From JBBAFM01 sp041655415 (GTDB lineage Bacteria > Bacillota > Clostridia > Peptostreptococcales > JAAYPU01), in assembly GCA_964429195.1 (NCBI GenBank), contig CAYSBC010000020.1, positions 1-32,646 of the forward strand: a stretch of 32,646 nucleotides of DNA, given 5' to 3'. The notes below the pieces were generated by a model, which saw nothing but the letters and a program-made list of their open reading frames with translations, searched no databases and was not told where the DNA came from. How positions within the stretch are numbered: the first letter of the stretch is position 1; the number at the start of each line of letters is the position of its first letter. A program made the translations under genes and the position numbers. Positions 16,157 through 24,658 of the stretch are shown in pieces.

Positions 16157-17440
16157 ATGACTATCATTCTATTTGTAAGTCTCTTGATACTTATTTTACT
16201 TAATATTCCTATTGCTCTTTCGATTGCTTTGGCATCTGTTGCAGCTATCCTGTTTAATGGGAACATACCCTTAGTGGTAGTCGTACAAAAGATGATTATA
16301 GCAGCAGATTCTTTTCCCTTGATGGCGGTACCCTTTTTTATATTAGCCGGATCGATTATGGAGCATGGAGGCATCTCCAGTCGATTAATTAGATGTGCAA
16401 ATGTCATAGCAGGTCAATTTACCGGCGGTTTAGCCTTAGTTGCTATTATAGCAAGCTTGTTCTTTGGAGCCATATCCGGTTCAGCGGCAGCAACAGTTGC
16501 GGCTATTGGAGGCATCCTTATTCCTGCGATGATTAAACGTGGTTATGATGTAGATTATGCTACGGCAGTTCAAGCTTCCGCGGGAACATTAGGTGTCATG
16601 ATACCGCCAAGTATTCCAATGGTTGTATATGGTGTTTTGACAGGAGCATCCATAGGTACTCTCTTTATAGCTGGCATCATGCCCGGAATTTTGGTAGGTT
16701 TCTCATTGATGCTCGTAGCTTATGTCATAGCTAAAAGAAGGGGTTACACAGGAGAAGCCAAGGCTTCTAAGGCTGAGATTATTAAAGCCTATAAAGATGC
16801 TATATTTGCATTGTTAATGCCGGTTATTATTCTTGGAGGTATTTATGGAAGTGTTTTTACACCGACAGAGGCGGCCGTTGTGGCGGTTGTCTATGGTATA
16901 ATCATTGGTATCTTTGTTTATAAGGAATTGAAGCCCAATAGGCTAAAAGAGGTATTAGCTTCTACTGCTGTGACGACGGGTACAGTCATGTTCATTATAT
17001 GTACAGCAGCAATATTTGGATGGGTATTAGCCTCCGAGCAGATACCCCAAGTTGTCGCTGCAAGTATACTTTCCATTTCGGAAAATCCAATTGTTATTCT
17101 TGCTTTAATCAATTTACTACTTCTAATTATAGGGACCTTTATGGAGACTACCGCTGCAATAATCATAGTAGTTCCTGTCCTTATGCCTATAATTGATCAA
17201 TTAGGCATAAATCCTATTCATTTTGGAATTATAGTGGTAGTAAACCTAGCAATGGGTATGATTACCCCGCCTCTGGGGGTCTGCTTGTTTGTAGGTTGCG
17301 GTATTTCCAAGATTAAACTGGAAGATATAACGAGGGCAATCTGGCCATTTGTACTCGTGATGATTATCGATATTATTATCCTTACTTATATTCCTATCAT
17401 TTCTTTATTCCTACCAAAATTGATGGGAATGCCGTTATAG
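16157..17440 (+). CDS. dctM: TRAP transporter large membrane subunit (DctM family)
   Basis: The 427-residue integral membrane protein is the transport subunit of the TRAP system, with about 12 hydrophobic segments. Family hallmarks are PFFILAGSIMEHGGIS, GSAAATVAAIGGILIPAM and NLAMGMITPPLGVCLF, which occur in the pseudo-symmetric halves. The ATG at 16157 is chosen over a GTG at 16148 because AGAGGTG then lies at a normal distance; the GTG is itself part of that binding site. It is the last gene of the dctPQM operon. No clear terminator follows in the 135 bases before the next gene. Confidence 0.93.
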   Translation: MTIILFVSLLILILLNIPIALSIALASVAAILFNGNIPLVVVVQKMIIAADSFPLMAVPFFILAGSIMEHGGISSRLIRCANVIAGQFTGGLALVAIIASLFFGAISGSAAATVAAIGGILIPAMIKRGYDVDYATAVQASAGTLGVMIPPSIPMVVYGVLTGASIGTLFIAGIMPGILVGFSLMLVAYVIAKRRGYTGEAKASKAEIIKAYKDAIFALLMPVIILGGIYGSVFTPTEAAVVAVVYGIIIGIFVYKELKPNRLKEVLASTAVTTGTVMFIICTAAIFGWVLASEQIPQVVAASILSISENPIVILALINLLLLIIGTFMETTAAIIIVVPVLMPIIDQLGINPIHFGIIVVVNLAMGMITPPLGVCLFVGCGISKIKLEDITRAIWPFVLVMIIDIIILTYIPIISLFLPKLMGMPL

Positions 17441-17595
17441 CTGTAAAAATGAAGAGTCATGTTTTGACAAGGTTATTAATTCCAAAAAAATAATGGTAAC
17501 ACTAGAATGATTCATGTATAATAAGTAAGAATGCATTTTTGGAATGGTGAAGGGGTAAAGCCCTTTGAAGATTTATGATAAAGAGAGGTGATTTA

Positions 17596-20358
17596 GTGAG
17601 CAAACAAAGAGGCATGTTAATAGCACTTATAGCGATAGGCTTAATTGTGCTTACAGCTTTTGGAAGTATTCTTAAATTTATTACAGATTACTTATGGTTT
17701 AAAGAACTGGGTTATACGGGAGTCTTTTTAACAAAATTGATGACCCAAGTTAAAATAGCTATACCGATGTTTATAATTTTCACGCTTATATTGTTTTTCT
17801 ATTTAAGAAGCATAAAGAATGATTATTATAAAAAGGTTAACTCAAACAGTCTTGGTATTTCAGAGAAAAGAATGAATCAAATTACCCTAGGAGTTTCGGT
17901 ACTGGTATCGCTATTATCTGTACTGGCAGTCACATCTGCAATTTGGTATGACATCCTTAAAGCATTCAATGGCACGGACTTTAATATCCTAGACCCAATA
18001 TTTTTTAAGGACATATCCTTTTATATATTCCAGCTGCCTCTCATGGCCAAAATCTATAGTATGTTGGTGACTTTTGTCCTATTTTTGATTATAGCAACAA
18101 TCGTCTTTTATCTATTCTTAATAGGAGCGAGACGGCCAAGTATTAGAGAAGTAGGGGAAGATCAAGGTTATAGACGAGGCGGGTTATTTGGCAATTACAT
18201 TCCAAATATTGATACAGTCAATATAAAAGAAGTATTGAATGTTGGTGTGAAGCAGCTTTCAATCTTGGGAGTAATCTTTTTTCTTGTTCTTGGATCAGGT
18301 TATATTCTTAAGCAATTCGAACTTTTATACTCTTCAAGGGGAATTGCGTTTGGAGCCAGCTATGCAGACATCAAAGTAACTTTATGGCTATACAGGGCTA
18401 TGATGGTCTTTTCCTTTATATCTGCCATTACCTTTGCGATTGGTCTTCGGTCCAAGAAATTAAAGACTGCTTTTATCGGTCCTGTTCTGCTTATTGTTAT
18501 TTCTATTGCAGGAAACGGTATCGCATTGGGAGTGCAGAACTTTATAGTTGTTCCTGATGAGATTTCCAAAGAAAGCGAATACCTAGGTTATAATATTGAA
18601 TATACACAGCTTGCTTATAACCTAGATCAGGTGGAAGAAAAGGAATTCCCGGCAAACCTCAACCTCACAAGGGAGGATTTAGATATAAATAAGGAGACCA
18701 TTGATAATATCAGAATCAATGACTATAGACCAACAAATCAATTTTACAATCAAAGACAAAGCATGAGACGCTACTATCGGTTTAATGATATTGATATCGA
18801 CAGATATATCATCAACGGAGCTTATACACAGGTATTTTTATCAGCCAGAGAAATTGATGAAAACTTGATTAATGACCAGTGGATTAGTCAGCATTTAAAA
18901 TACACACATGGCTATGGGGTTGCCCTATCGCCTGTTAACGCGATAACAGCTACCGGTCAACCGCAGCTATTGATACAAAATATACCACCTATATCATCCA
19001 TACCGGAAATTCAAATTGAAAGACCGGAGCTTTATTTTGGGGAATTAACGAACAACTATATTGTAATCAATACGGATGAGGAAGAATTTGACTACCCAAG
19101 TGGTGATGATAATGTTTACACCTTTTATGAAGGGACAGGAGGAATCCCTTTAAAAGGATTAAACAGGATATTGTTTGCCATAAGAGAGCAAAGCTTTAAG
19201 ATACTTATTTCAAGCAACATTACGAGTGAATCCAAGATAATAATCAATCGTAATATTATGGATAGGGTACAAACGATAGCACCGTTTATCTCCTATGATG
19301 AAGATCCCTATGTCGTCGTATCGGAGGGTAAGCTCTATTGGATTGTTGATGGTTATACAACAAGTAACTATTATCCTTATGCTCAACCATTTGATTCGTA
19401 TAGAACGAATTATATAAGAAATCCGATAAAGGTTGTCATCGATGCTTATAACGGCACAGTAGATTATTATATTGTAGAAGAAGAGCCGATGGCTATGACC
19501 CTTAGCAAGATATTCCCTGAGCTGTTTAAATCTCTCGACGAAATGCCTGAAGGCCTAAGAAGGCATTTAAGATATCCGGAGCAACTTTTTAATATACAAG
19601 CATTTATGTATAGAGATTATCATATGACCAATACGAGTGTATTCTATATGAAAGAAGATAGATGGGATATTTCCAGAGAAACATACGGAAATGCCGTAAC
19701 CCAGATGGAACCCCATTATTTCATTATGAAGCTACCTGGAGAGGAAAGGGAAGAGTTTATATTATCCATACCTTACACACCTACGAATAGAGAGAATTTA
19801 ACAGCTTTATTTATAGCTCGAAATGATGGAGAAGACTATGGAAAATTGGTTGTGTATAAAATGCCTAAAGAAAAAGCGGTCTACGGGCCAATGCAAGTAG
19901 AGGCGCGTATTACACAGGATTCAGAAATAGCCAAAGAATTAGCTTTGTGGGGGCAAAGAGGATCAACTGTCATAAGGGGAAATATCTTAACAATACCCAT
20001 AGAAGAATCCCTTATTTACGTCGAGCCAATATATCTTCAAGCTGATAATACAAGTGGTCTTCCTGAGGTTAGAAGGGTTATTGTAGCCTACGGCGATATG
20101 ATAGCTTATCAACCGACTTTGGATAAAGCCTTGGAAGAGTTGTTTGGGGATGAGGATACAGCATCACCAAGCCCGGATATTGAAAGACCGGGTTCAGGAG
20201 AAGACATGAGTCTGGATGAACTCATCAACTTAGCCAATGAGGCTTACATGAACATGGAGGAAGCCCAAAGAAATGGAAACTGGACAGCTTATGGTCAATA
20301 TTTAAATCAATTAGAATCCTATTTAGAGGCACTCCAAGAATTATATACAATACAATAA
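17596..20358 (+). CDS. UPF0182 (COG1615) large membrane protein
   Basis: The protein is about 920 residues long. The first third holds about seven membrane helices (roughly residues 5-25, 48-70, 98-120, 150-180, 225-245, 275-295 and 305-325), followed by a large extracytoplasmic domain beginning VVPDEISKESEYL. The blocks DYLWFKELGYTGVFLTKL and FNGTDFNILDPIFFKDISFY fit the UPF0182 family, whose function is not established. The last 70 residues are acidic and low-complexity (SPSPDIERPGSGED), then helical, as often seen in this family. GTG at 17596 is preferred over ATG 17575 because AGAGGTGA precedes it. A TATAAT at 17517-17522 may start the transcript. It is a single-gene unit with a strong terminator. 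Confidence 0.88.
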   Translation: MSKQRGMLIALIAIGLIVLTAFGSILKFITDYLWFKELGYTGVFLTKLMTQVKIAIPMFIIFTLILFFYLRSIKNDYYKKVNSNSLGISEKRMNQITLGVSVLVSLLSVLAVTSAIWYDILKAFNGTDFNILDPIFFKDISFYIFQLPLMAKIYSMLVTFVLFLIIATIVFYLFLIGARRPSIREVGEDQGYRRGGLFGNYIPNIDTVNIKEVLNVGVKQLSILGVIFFLVLGSGYILKQFELLYSSRGIAFGASYADIKVTLWLYRAMMVFSFISAITFAIGLRSKKLKTAFIGPVLLIVISIAGNGIALGVQNFIVVPDEISKESEYLGYNIEYTQLAYNLDQVEEKEFPANLNLTREDLDINKETIDNIRINDYRPTNQFYNQRQSMRRYYRFNDIDIDRYIINGAYTQVFLSAREIDENLINDQWISQHLKYTHGYGVALSPVNAITATGQPQLLIQNIPPISSIPEIQIERPELYFGELTNNYIVINTDEEEFDYPSGDDNVYTFYEGTGGIPLKGLNRILFAIREQSFKILISSNITSESKIIINRNIMDRVQTIAPFISYDEDPYVVVSEGKLYWIVDGYTTSNYYPYAQPFDSYRTNYIRNPIKVVIDAYNGTVDYYIVEEEPMAMTLSKIFPELFKSLDEMPEGLRRHLRYPEQLFNIQAFMYRDYHMTNTSVFYMKEDRWDISRETYGNAVTQMEPHYFIMKLPGEEREEFILSIPYTPTNRENLTALFIARNDGEDYGKLVVYKMPKEKAVYGPMQVEARITQDSEIAKELALWGQRGSTVIRGNILTIPIEESLIYVEPIYLQADNTSGLPEVRRVIVAYGDMIAYQPTLDKALEELFGDEDTASPSPDIERPGSGEDMSLDELINLANEAYMNMEEAQRNGNWTAYGQYLNQLESYLEALQELYTIQ

Positions 20359-20394
20359 AATTGAAGTATTTAAATAAAAATGCAATACAAGTTG

Positions 20395-20428
20395 AGTGAT
20401 AGGTTTTATAGGACCTATCACTTTTTTT
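20395..20428 (+). terminator. Terminator of UPF0182 gene
   Basis: AGTGATAGGT / ACCTATCACT forms a perfect 10-bp stem with an 8-base loop followed by seven T residues. It is a classic intrinsic terminator, 37 bases after the stop. Confidence 0.95.
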
Positions 20429-20545
20429 ATAAAAAATCAAAAAACACTTATAGATGTTGTTAAAAAGGAGAACACTATATATGAGCAAAAAACTAATAAA
20501 TACATAAGATAACATTATGACAGCTTTAATAGAAAGGATGATAAG

Positions 20546-21031
20546 ATGAGCATTGAGGATATAACACCTTTTACATATTTTTATAAAAATACGAAGTTAT
20601 TCATAAAGTTCATTGGAGCTAATTATAGAAAGGATGAAGACACGATACAAAATATCTATTTAGATACCTTGAAGCTTTATGACCAGTATATGGACGAATA
20701 TTTCAATGAATTGGAAAAGTCCCATAAAAGAAAAGAAATAATTTTAGAATTAATAGAATTAATCTCCATGTACGATGAAGAAGAAGAATTAACGATTAAT
20801 GGGATTGAATTATTTAGGGGGATCAGAATAAAGGGTAAAGTAGTTCGGCAACAATATGTGGAGATATGGTTGAAAAATAAAAACCTATGGGTCTATATTT
20901 TTGAAAACAAACCTATTAAAGAAGGACTTTTTATATGGGATGTGAATAAGCCGAGTGTGCTCAAGGAGGAGGAGATTTATTACGCACTAATAGAAAAAAT
21001 TCATGAATTAAATAATAGCAAAAGAAATTGA
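20546..21031 (+). CDS. Hypothetical protein, 161 residues
   Basis: I do not recognise this protein. It is soluble, rich in Glu, Lys, Ile and Tyr, with an N-terminal helical half (Tyr-rich DTLKLYDQYMDEYFNELEKS) that may be coiled coil, and a C-terminal half with strands such as VVRQQYVEIWLKNKNLWVYIF. There are no cysteines, signal peptide or membrane segments. AGAAAGGATGATAAG precedes the ATG. A sigma-A type promoter for serS overlaps its stop codon, so the gene and serS may be transcribed together or independently. The location after a terminator implies its own promoter in 20429-20530, which I could not place convincingly. Confidence 0.7.
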   Translation: MSIEDITPFTYFYKNTKLFIKFIGANYRKDEDTIQNIYLDTLKLYDQYMDEYFNELEKSHKRKEIILELIELISMYDEEEELTINGIELFRGIRIKGKVVRQQYVEIWLKNKNLWVYIFENKPIKEGLFIWDVNKPSVLKEEEIYYALIEKIHELNNSKRN

Positions 21032-21056
21032 AATTACTACAGGGATGTGCTATATT
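21028..21056 (+). promoter_or_regulatory. Promoter of serS
   Basis: TTGAAA (21028-21033) and TATATT (21051-21056) are exactly 17 bases apart. The hexamer overlaps the stop codon of the upstream gene. The predicted start near 21063 leaves a leader of only about 76 bases before the serS ATG. Confidence 0.65.
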
Positions 21057-21070
21057 ACATGTATTGTAAG

Positions 21071-21119
21071 AGTTGGCGGAACAAAATCTTTCGTCCCAAT
21101 TGGACGCAAGGTTTTTTTT
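21071..21119 (+). promoter_or_regulatory. T-box-like 3' end and terminator in serS leader
   Basis: The leader contains AGTTGGCGGAAC (21071 onward), then a hairpin CTTTCGTCC / GGACGCAAG (21088-21096 with 21102-21110) and eight T residues. TTCGTCCC and a terminator with upstream TGGN are features of T-box attenuators. TGGC would pair with the GCCA end of tRNA-Ser, which carries discriminator G. However, no stem I or specifier loop fits between the promoter and this point. It is therefore a vestigial or reduced T-box, or simply an attenuator that resembles one. Confidence 0.45.
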
Positions 21120-21138
21120 ATCCAAGGGAGGTAGAAAA

Positions 21139-22419
21139 ATGTTAGATATGAAGAGAATAAGAACAGAAAGTGAAGCGGTGAAGGCTGCTTTGCTAAAAAG
21201 AAATTTTGACATCAGCAAAATTGATGAAGTTCTGACGTTAGATGAAAAGAGAAGACTGATTTTAGTTGATGTCGAGCAAAAGAAAAACAGACAGAACCTT
21301 GTGTCAAAGGAAATTGCAAAGCTGAAAAAAGCGGGACAAGATTCCAATGATTTGTTAGAAGATATGAAAAAACTTTCTACCGAGATTAAAGATGACGATG
21401 AGAAGGTTAAAATATTAGAGGAAAATATCAGGGAATGCCTCTTAGGGATACCCAACACCCCTCATGATAGCGTACCAAAAGGGGACTCGGATGAAGAAAA
21501 CATTGAAGTAAAAAAATGGGGAGAACCGAGAGAATTTGATTTTGAGCATAAACCTCATTGGGATATAGGTAACGATTTAGATATTTTGGATTTTGAAAGA
21601 GCTGTAAAAATTTCCGGAACCCGGTTTTCTGTGTATAAAGGGCTAGGTGCTAAATTGGAAAGATCTATCATTAATTTTATGCTCGATTTACATACATCAG
21701 AGCATGGGTATCAGGAAATCCTGCCTCCGTTTATGGTTAACAGAGAGGCCATGACTGGAACTGGCCAGCTTCCAAAATTTGAAGAGGATATGTTCCATGT
21801 CCCGGCAAAGGATTTTTTCCTTGTGCCAACGGCAGAAGTTCCTTTAACCAATCTCTTTATGAATGAAATACTTGAATCGGACAGTTTACCTACCTACCTT
21901 ACAGCTTATACACCCTGTTTTAGAAAAGAGGCTGGTTCTGCCGGAAGAGATACGCGAGGTCTCATAAGACAGCATCAGTTTAACAAGGTAGAGTTAGTAA
22001 AATTTGTTAAACCTGAAACCTCCTATGAGGAATTGGATAGCCTTTTACATGCAGCAGAAGAGGTACTTCAATTATTAGAGTTGCCTTATAGGATTGTTAA
22101 ATTGTGTACCGGTGATTTAGGATTTAGTTCTGCCATGACTTTTGATATTGAAGTATGGATGCCAAGCTATAATCGCTATGTTGAAATTTCATCCTGTAGT
22201 AATTTTGAGGATTATCAGGCAAGAAGGGCTTCTATAAGGTATCGCCCTGAGCCAAAAGGAAAGCTGGAGTTTGTTCATACGCTAAATGGATCGGGATTAG
22301 CAGTTGGCAGAACATTTGCAGCTATCTTAGAAAACTATCAACAGGCTGATGGAAGTGTAGCAATACCCAAGGCATTGCAAAGATATTGCGGTGGATTAGA
22401 GGCGATCACAAAGCCTTAA
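21139..22419 (+). CDS. serS: Seryl-tRNA synthetase
   Basis: The 426-residue class II aminoacyl-tRNA synthetase charges tRNA-Ser. The N-terminal 110 residues form the long antiparallel coiled-coil arm that binds the long variable arm of tRNA-Ser. The catalytic domain shows TAEVPLTN, motif 2 (CFRKEAGSAGRDTRGL then IRQHQFNKVE) and motif 3 (NGSGLAVGRTFAAILENYQ). The ATG at 21139 is chosen because AAGGGAGGT precedes it and MLDMKRIR is the normal N-terminus. A longer frame from TTG 21073 would run through the leader terminator. It probably ends at the hairpin at 22493-22551. Confidence 0.98.
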   Translation: MLDMKRIRTESEAVKAALLKRNFDISKIDEVLTLDEKRRLILVDVEQKKNRQNLVSKEIAKLKKAGQDSNDLLEDMKKLSTEIKDDDEKVKILEENIRECLLGIPNTPHDSVPKGDSDEENIEVKKWGEPREFDFEHKPHWDIGNDLDILDFERAVKISGTRFSVYKGLGAKLERSIINFMLDLHTSEHGYQEILPPFMVNREAMTGTGQLPKFEEDMFHVPAKDFFLVPTAEVPLTNLFMNEILESDSLPTYLTAYTPCFRKEAGSAGRDTRGLIRQHQFNKVELVKFVKPETSYEELDSLLHAAEEVLQLLELPYRIVKLCTGDLGFSSAMTFDIEVWMPSYNRYVEISSCSNFEDYQARRASIRYRPEPKGKLEFVHTLNGSGLAVGRTFAAILENYQQADGSVAIPKALQRYCGGLEAITKP

Positions 22420-22492
22420 GAATAATAGAATCTTATGCAAAAAGGGAGCTGTCGGGAAATAGCTAATTTTGCCCCAATAATATAAAAATGAG

Positions 22493-22551
22493 TAGAACCC
22501 TCAAGAATAAAGTCTTTGAAAATGGCCTTGAATCTTGTAGGGTTCTATTTT
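22493..22551 (+). terminator. Terminator downstream of serS
   Basis: TAGAACCCT (22493-22501) pairs with AGGGTTCTA (22539-22547), extended by CAAGA / TCTTG across one bulge, giving about 14 pairs and a long loop. It ends in TTTT. It lies 74 bases after the serS stop. Confidence 0.65.
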
Positions 22552-22632
22552 GCATTGTAAGTACTAATTTGGGTACGGCAAATAATTGAAGCGCCTGAAT
22601 TTATGGTTCTTCACCATTATACGGACATAACC

Positions 22633-22777
22633 AGTAAATATGAGATAAAGGAGCAAAATTTCAAGTAGTGTGTGGGATAAATGTGTAAATATACATAATT
22701 GTGTGTATATTACATGAATATTATGCATAATTACTTCGGTTTTGCAATAAAACCACACATTGGTTGAAATTTTGCTC
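22633..22777. repeat. 127-bp inverted-repeat element, copy 2, with shared 18-bp flank
   Basis: The element proper is 22651-22777, with terminal GAGCAAAAT and ATTTTGCTC and 22 of 25 matched positions between its ends. It aligns without gaps to copy 1 (2686-2812), for example TATATT-TATGAATAT and GCAATAAAACCACACA. The 18 bases before it (22633-22650, AGTAAATATGAGATAAAG) match, at 17 of 18, the complement of the bases after copy 1. The flank is thus on the opposite side. The rest of the 440-base serS-to-flavoprotein gap shows only the serS terminator and a weak imperfect repeat near 22803-22860. Confidence 0.75.
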
Positions 22778-22859
22778 ACCAAACTTCGAATTACTTACAA
22801 GAAGGCCAAGGAGCTGTGGCTCAATGATTTTAAAAGAAGCAATATCTTTTAAGCTTTGG

Positions 22860-24044
22860 CTATAATTGTAATGCTAATTTTTCTCCATAATCTTCACAAA
22901 GATGAAGGGCTTCTTCATCGGGTTGCCATAAAATCCCCAGACCTTCTTCAATAACGTCAAAACCACAACCTTTGAGGGCTTCTGTCATGAGTTTTGGTGA
23001 TTCCCCACTCCACCCATAGCTGCCAAAACCTGCAGCTTTTTTATTTTTAAACTTGAGACCTTTTGTTAACTCCAAAATGGAAGCCATGCCTGATAAAATA
23101 CCTTTATTGATCGTTGAGGAGCCGGCGATAATCAGCTTGGATTTAAATATTTCAGTTACGATATCATTTTTATCGGTTTTTCCAACATTGTACAATTTTA
23201 TATTGAGCGTTGGGTCCACAGATTTTACACCCTTTGCTATGGCCTCTGCCATTAATTTTGTAGCATTCCACATGGTATCGTAGATAATCGTAACCTGATG
23301 TTCTTGATAATTATCCGCCCATTTTAGATATTGTTCTACGATTTGAGTAGGGTTATCCCTCCATAGAATTCCGTGAGAAGGGCATATCATGTTCACTGGG
23401 ACATTTAGCCCCAAGACCTCATTAATCTTCCGAGTAACCAATGGACTAAAAGGCGTCAGGATATTAGCATAATATTTTATGGCTTCTTGATACAATTCTC
23501 CTTGGTCCACAAGGTCATTGTACATTAATTCGGATGCATAGTGTTCCCCGAAAGCATCATTGCTAAAGAGGGTAGCATCTTTCGTATAATAGGTAAACAT
23601 ACTATCCGGCCAATGCAGCATAGGTGCTTCAATAAAAACAAGCTTGCCTTGTCCGAGATCAAGAGTGTCGCCAGTCTTCACAGTTACAAAGTTCCAATCT
23701 TCATGGTAATGGCCTTTTAAGGATTTTACTCCATTAGCCGTACAATAAATAGGTGTGTTAGGTATTTCCTTCATAAGTTTAGGAAGTGCACCGCTGTGAT
23801 CAATTTCTGCATGATTTGCAATAATGTAGTCAATTTTATGAAGGTCAATCACTTTTTTCAAGTGTTCAACGAATTCCTCGTCAAAGGGCTTCCATACGGT
23901 ATCAATCAAGGCTATCCTTTCATCCTGCACCAAATAGGAATTATAAGAAGAGCCTCTGTGGGTCGAATATTCTTCGCCGTGAAATTTTTCCAATTGCCAA
24001 TCTATTTTTCCAACCCAAGTTATCCGTTCGTTAATCTTAAACAT
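22860..24044 (-). CDS. fprA: Flavodiiron protein (A-type flavoprotein)
   Basis: The 394-residue cytoplasmic protein reduces O2 to water and/or NO to N2O in anaerobes. The N-terminal metallo-beta-lactamase-like domain shows the diiron ligands H78, E80, D82 (HAEIDHSG), H144 (MLHWPD), D163 (SNDAFGEH) and H224 (CPSHGILW), all in the expected order and spacing. The C-terminal flavodoxin domain from about residue 251 has the FMN loop YDTMWNATKLMA. There is no rubredoxin or reductase fusion, so electrons must come from separate partners. GGAGGGAG precedes the ATG. It lies 13 bases after a hemerythrin-type gene on the same strand, which supports an O2/NO defence operon. Confidence 0.96.
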   Translation of the reverse strand: MFKINERITWVGKIDWQLEKFHGEEYSTHRGSSYNSYLVQDERIALIDTVWKPFDEEFVEHLKKVIDLHKIDYIIANHAEIDHSGALPKLMKEIPNTPIYCTANGVKSLKGHYHEDWNFVTVKTGDTLDLGQGKLVFIEAPMLHWPDSMFTYYTKDATLFSNDAFGEHYASELMYNDLVDQGELYQEAIKYYANILTPFSPLVTRKINEVLGLNVPVNMICPSHGILWRDNPTQIVEQYLKWADNYQEHQVTIIYDTMWNATKLMAEAIAKGVKSVDPTLNIKLYNVGKTDKNDIVTEIFKSKLIIAGSSTINKGILSGMASILELTKGLKFKNKKAAGFGSYGWSGESPKLMTEALKGCGFDVIEEGLGILWQPDEEALHLCEDYGEKLALQL

Positions 24045-24057
24045 AATACACTCCCTC

Positions 24058-24546
24058 CTATAAAGCTCTTTTAAATAAAATATTATTTTCTGTTTGAATA
24101 TGATTATGCATATTATCTACAAAATCCTCGAGCTTTTCAAATAATAAACTATAATTTGAACAAGCATCTTCAGGAGGCGTAAAATTGTTGGTCAGTTCTG
24201 TCAATTTAGCTAGGGCAATTTCCGCACCATCATGTTCCTTTTCTAATTTTTCAATCAAGGCTTTTATTCCGTCTTTTCCTTCTTTCATGTTTGGGAAGAG
24301 GTTTACTTCTTCTTGAATGAGATGCCCTTCAAGTCCTGTCTTTAAAGTACCAAAGGTAGAATGGATTTTAAACAACTCAGGATGATTTTTACAATGTACT
24401 AAGATGACATCTAACATAAGACTCAAAGTAATAGGTAATTCTTTTTTTAAATAGTCATGATGGTTTTTTTGAACATGTGCAATTAAATCATCAGTATTAT
24501 AGCCGGATAAAACCTTTTCGTTTGATTCATATTTTGCGTTCTTCAT
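24058..24546 (-). CDS. Hemerythrin HHE protein, RIC/YtfE-like without N-terminal domain
   Basis: The 162-residue helical diiron protein matches the hemerythrin-like part of the RIC (YtfE/ScdA/DnrN) iron-sulfur repair family. Probable ligands are H29/H30 (NHHDYLKKELP), H55, H75 and E79 (GHLIQEEVNLFP), H105 (KEHDGAEI), and H147/H149 with E153 (MHNHIQTENNILF). The ScdA_N domain with its cysteine pair, usual in RIC proteins, is missing: only about 20 residues precede the first helix. AAGGAGGAT precedes the ATG. It is first in an operon with the flavodiiron protein. A role in protection or repair after NO or O2 exposure is inferred from family and context. Confidence 0.9.
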   Translation of the reverse strand: MKNAKYESNEKVLSGYNTDDLIAHVQKNHHDYLKKELPITLSLMLDVILVHCKNHPELFKIHSTFGTLKTGLEGHLIQEEVNLFPNMKEGKDGIKALIEKLEKEHDGAEIALAKLTELTNNFTPPEDACSNYSLLFEKLEDFVDNMHNHIQTENNILFKRAL

Positions 24547-24584
24547 AATATAATCCTCCTTGATAAGTGCTATGTATTTAGTTT

Positions 24585-24622
24585 ATCATATACCCCTGAA
24601 ATTCTACAAACAAACAATTGTT
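24585..24622 (-). promoter_or_regulatory. Promoter and candidate operator of hemerythrin-fprA operon
   Basis: On the minus strand TTGTTT (24608-24613) and TATGAT (24585-24590) are 17 bases apart. A perfect palindrome AACAATTGTT (24613-24622) abuts the -35, a plausible binding site for a redox or NO regulator. The regulator is not identifiable from this alone. Confidence 0.55.
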
Positions 24623-24626
24623 AAAT

Positions 24627-24658
24627 AAAATAAGAGAGAAATAAATCTCCCTTATTTT
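24627..24658. terminator. Terminator between minus-strand genes
   Basis: AAAATAAGAGAGA / TCTCCCTTATTTT pair over 12 of 13 positions with a 6-base loop. It overlaps the stop codon of the 206-residue gene (24657) and has T-rich flanks on both strands. Confidence 0.75.

Noticed and set aside
20481..20507. Eight-codon frame MSKKLINT with AAAAAGGAG upstream
   Set aside because: Too short to judge; no terminator or repeated codon pattern that would make it a leader peptide for the next gene.
21073..21138. Longer serS start at TTG 21073
   Set aside because: It runs through the leader terminator hairpin, while ATG 21139 has AAGGGAGGT and the normal SerRS N-terminus.
22803..22860. Terminator for fprA
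   Set aside because: GCCAA and TTGGC arms and internal AGCT matches give only a weak imperfect stem without a T run on the minus strand.
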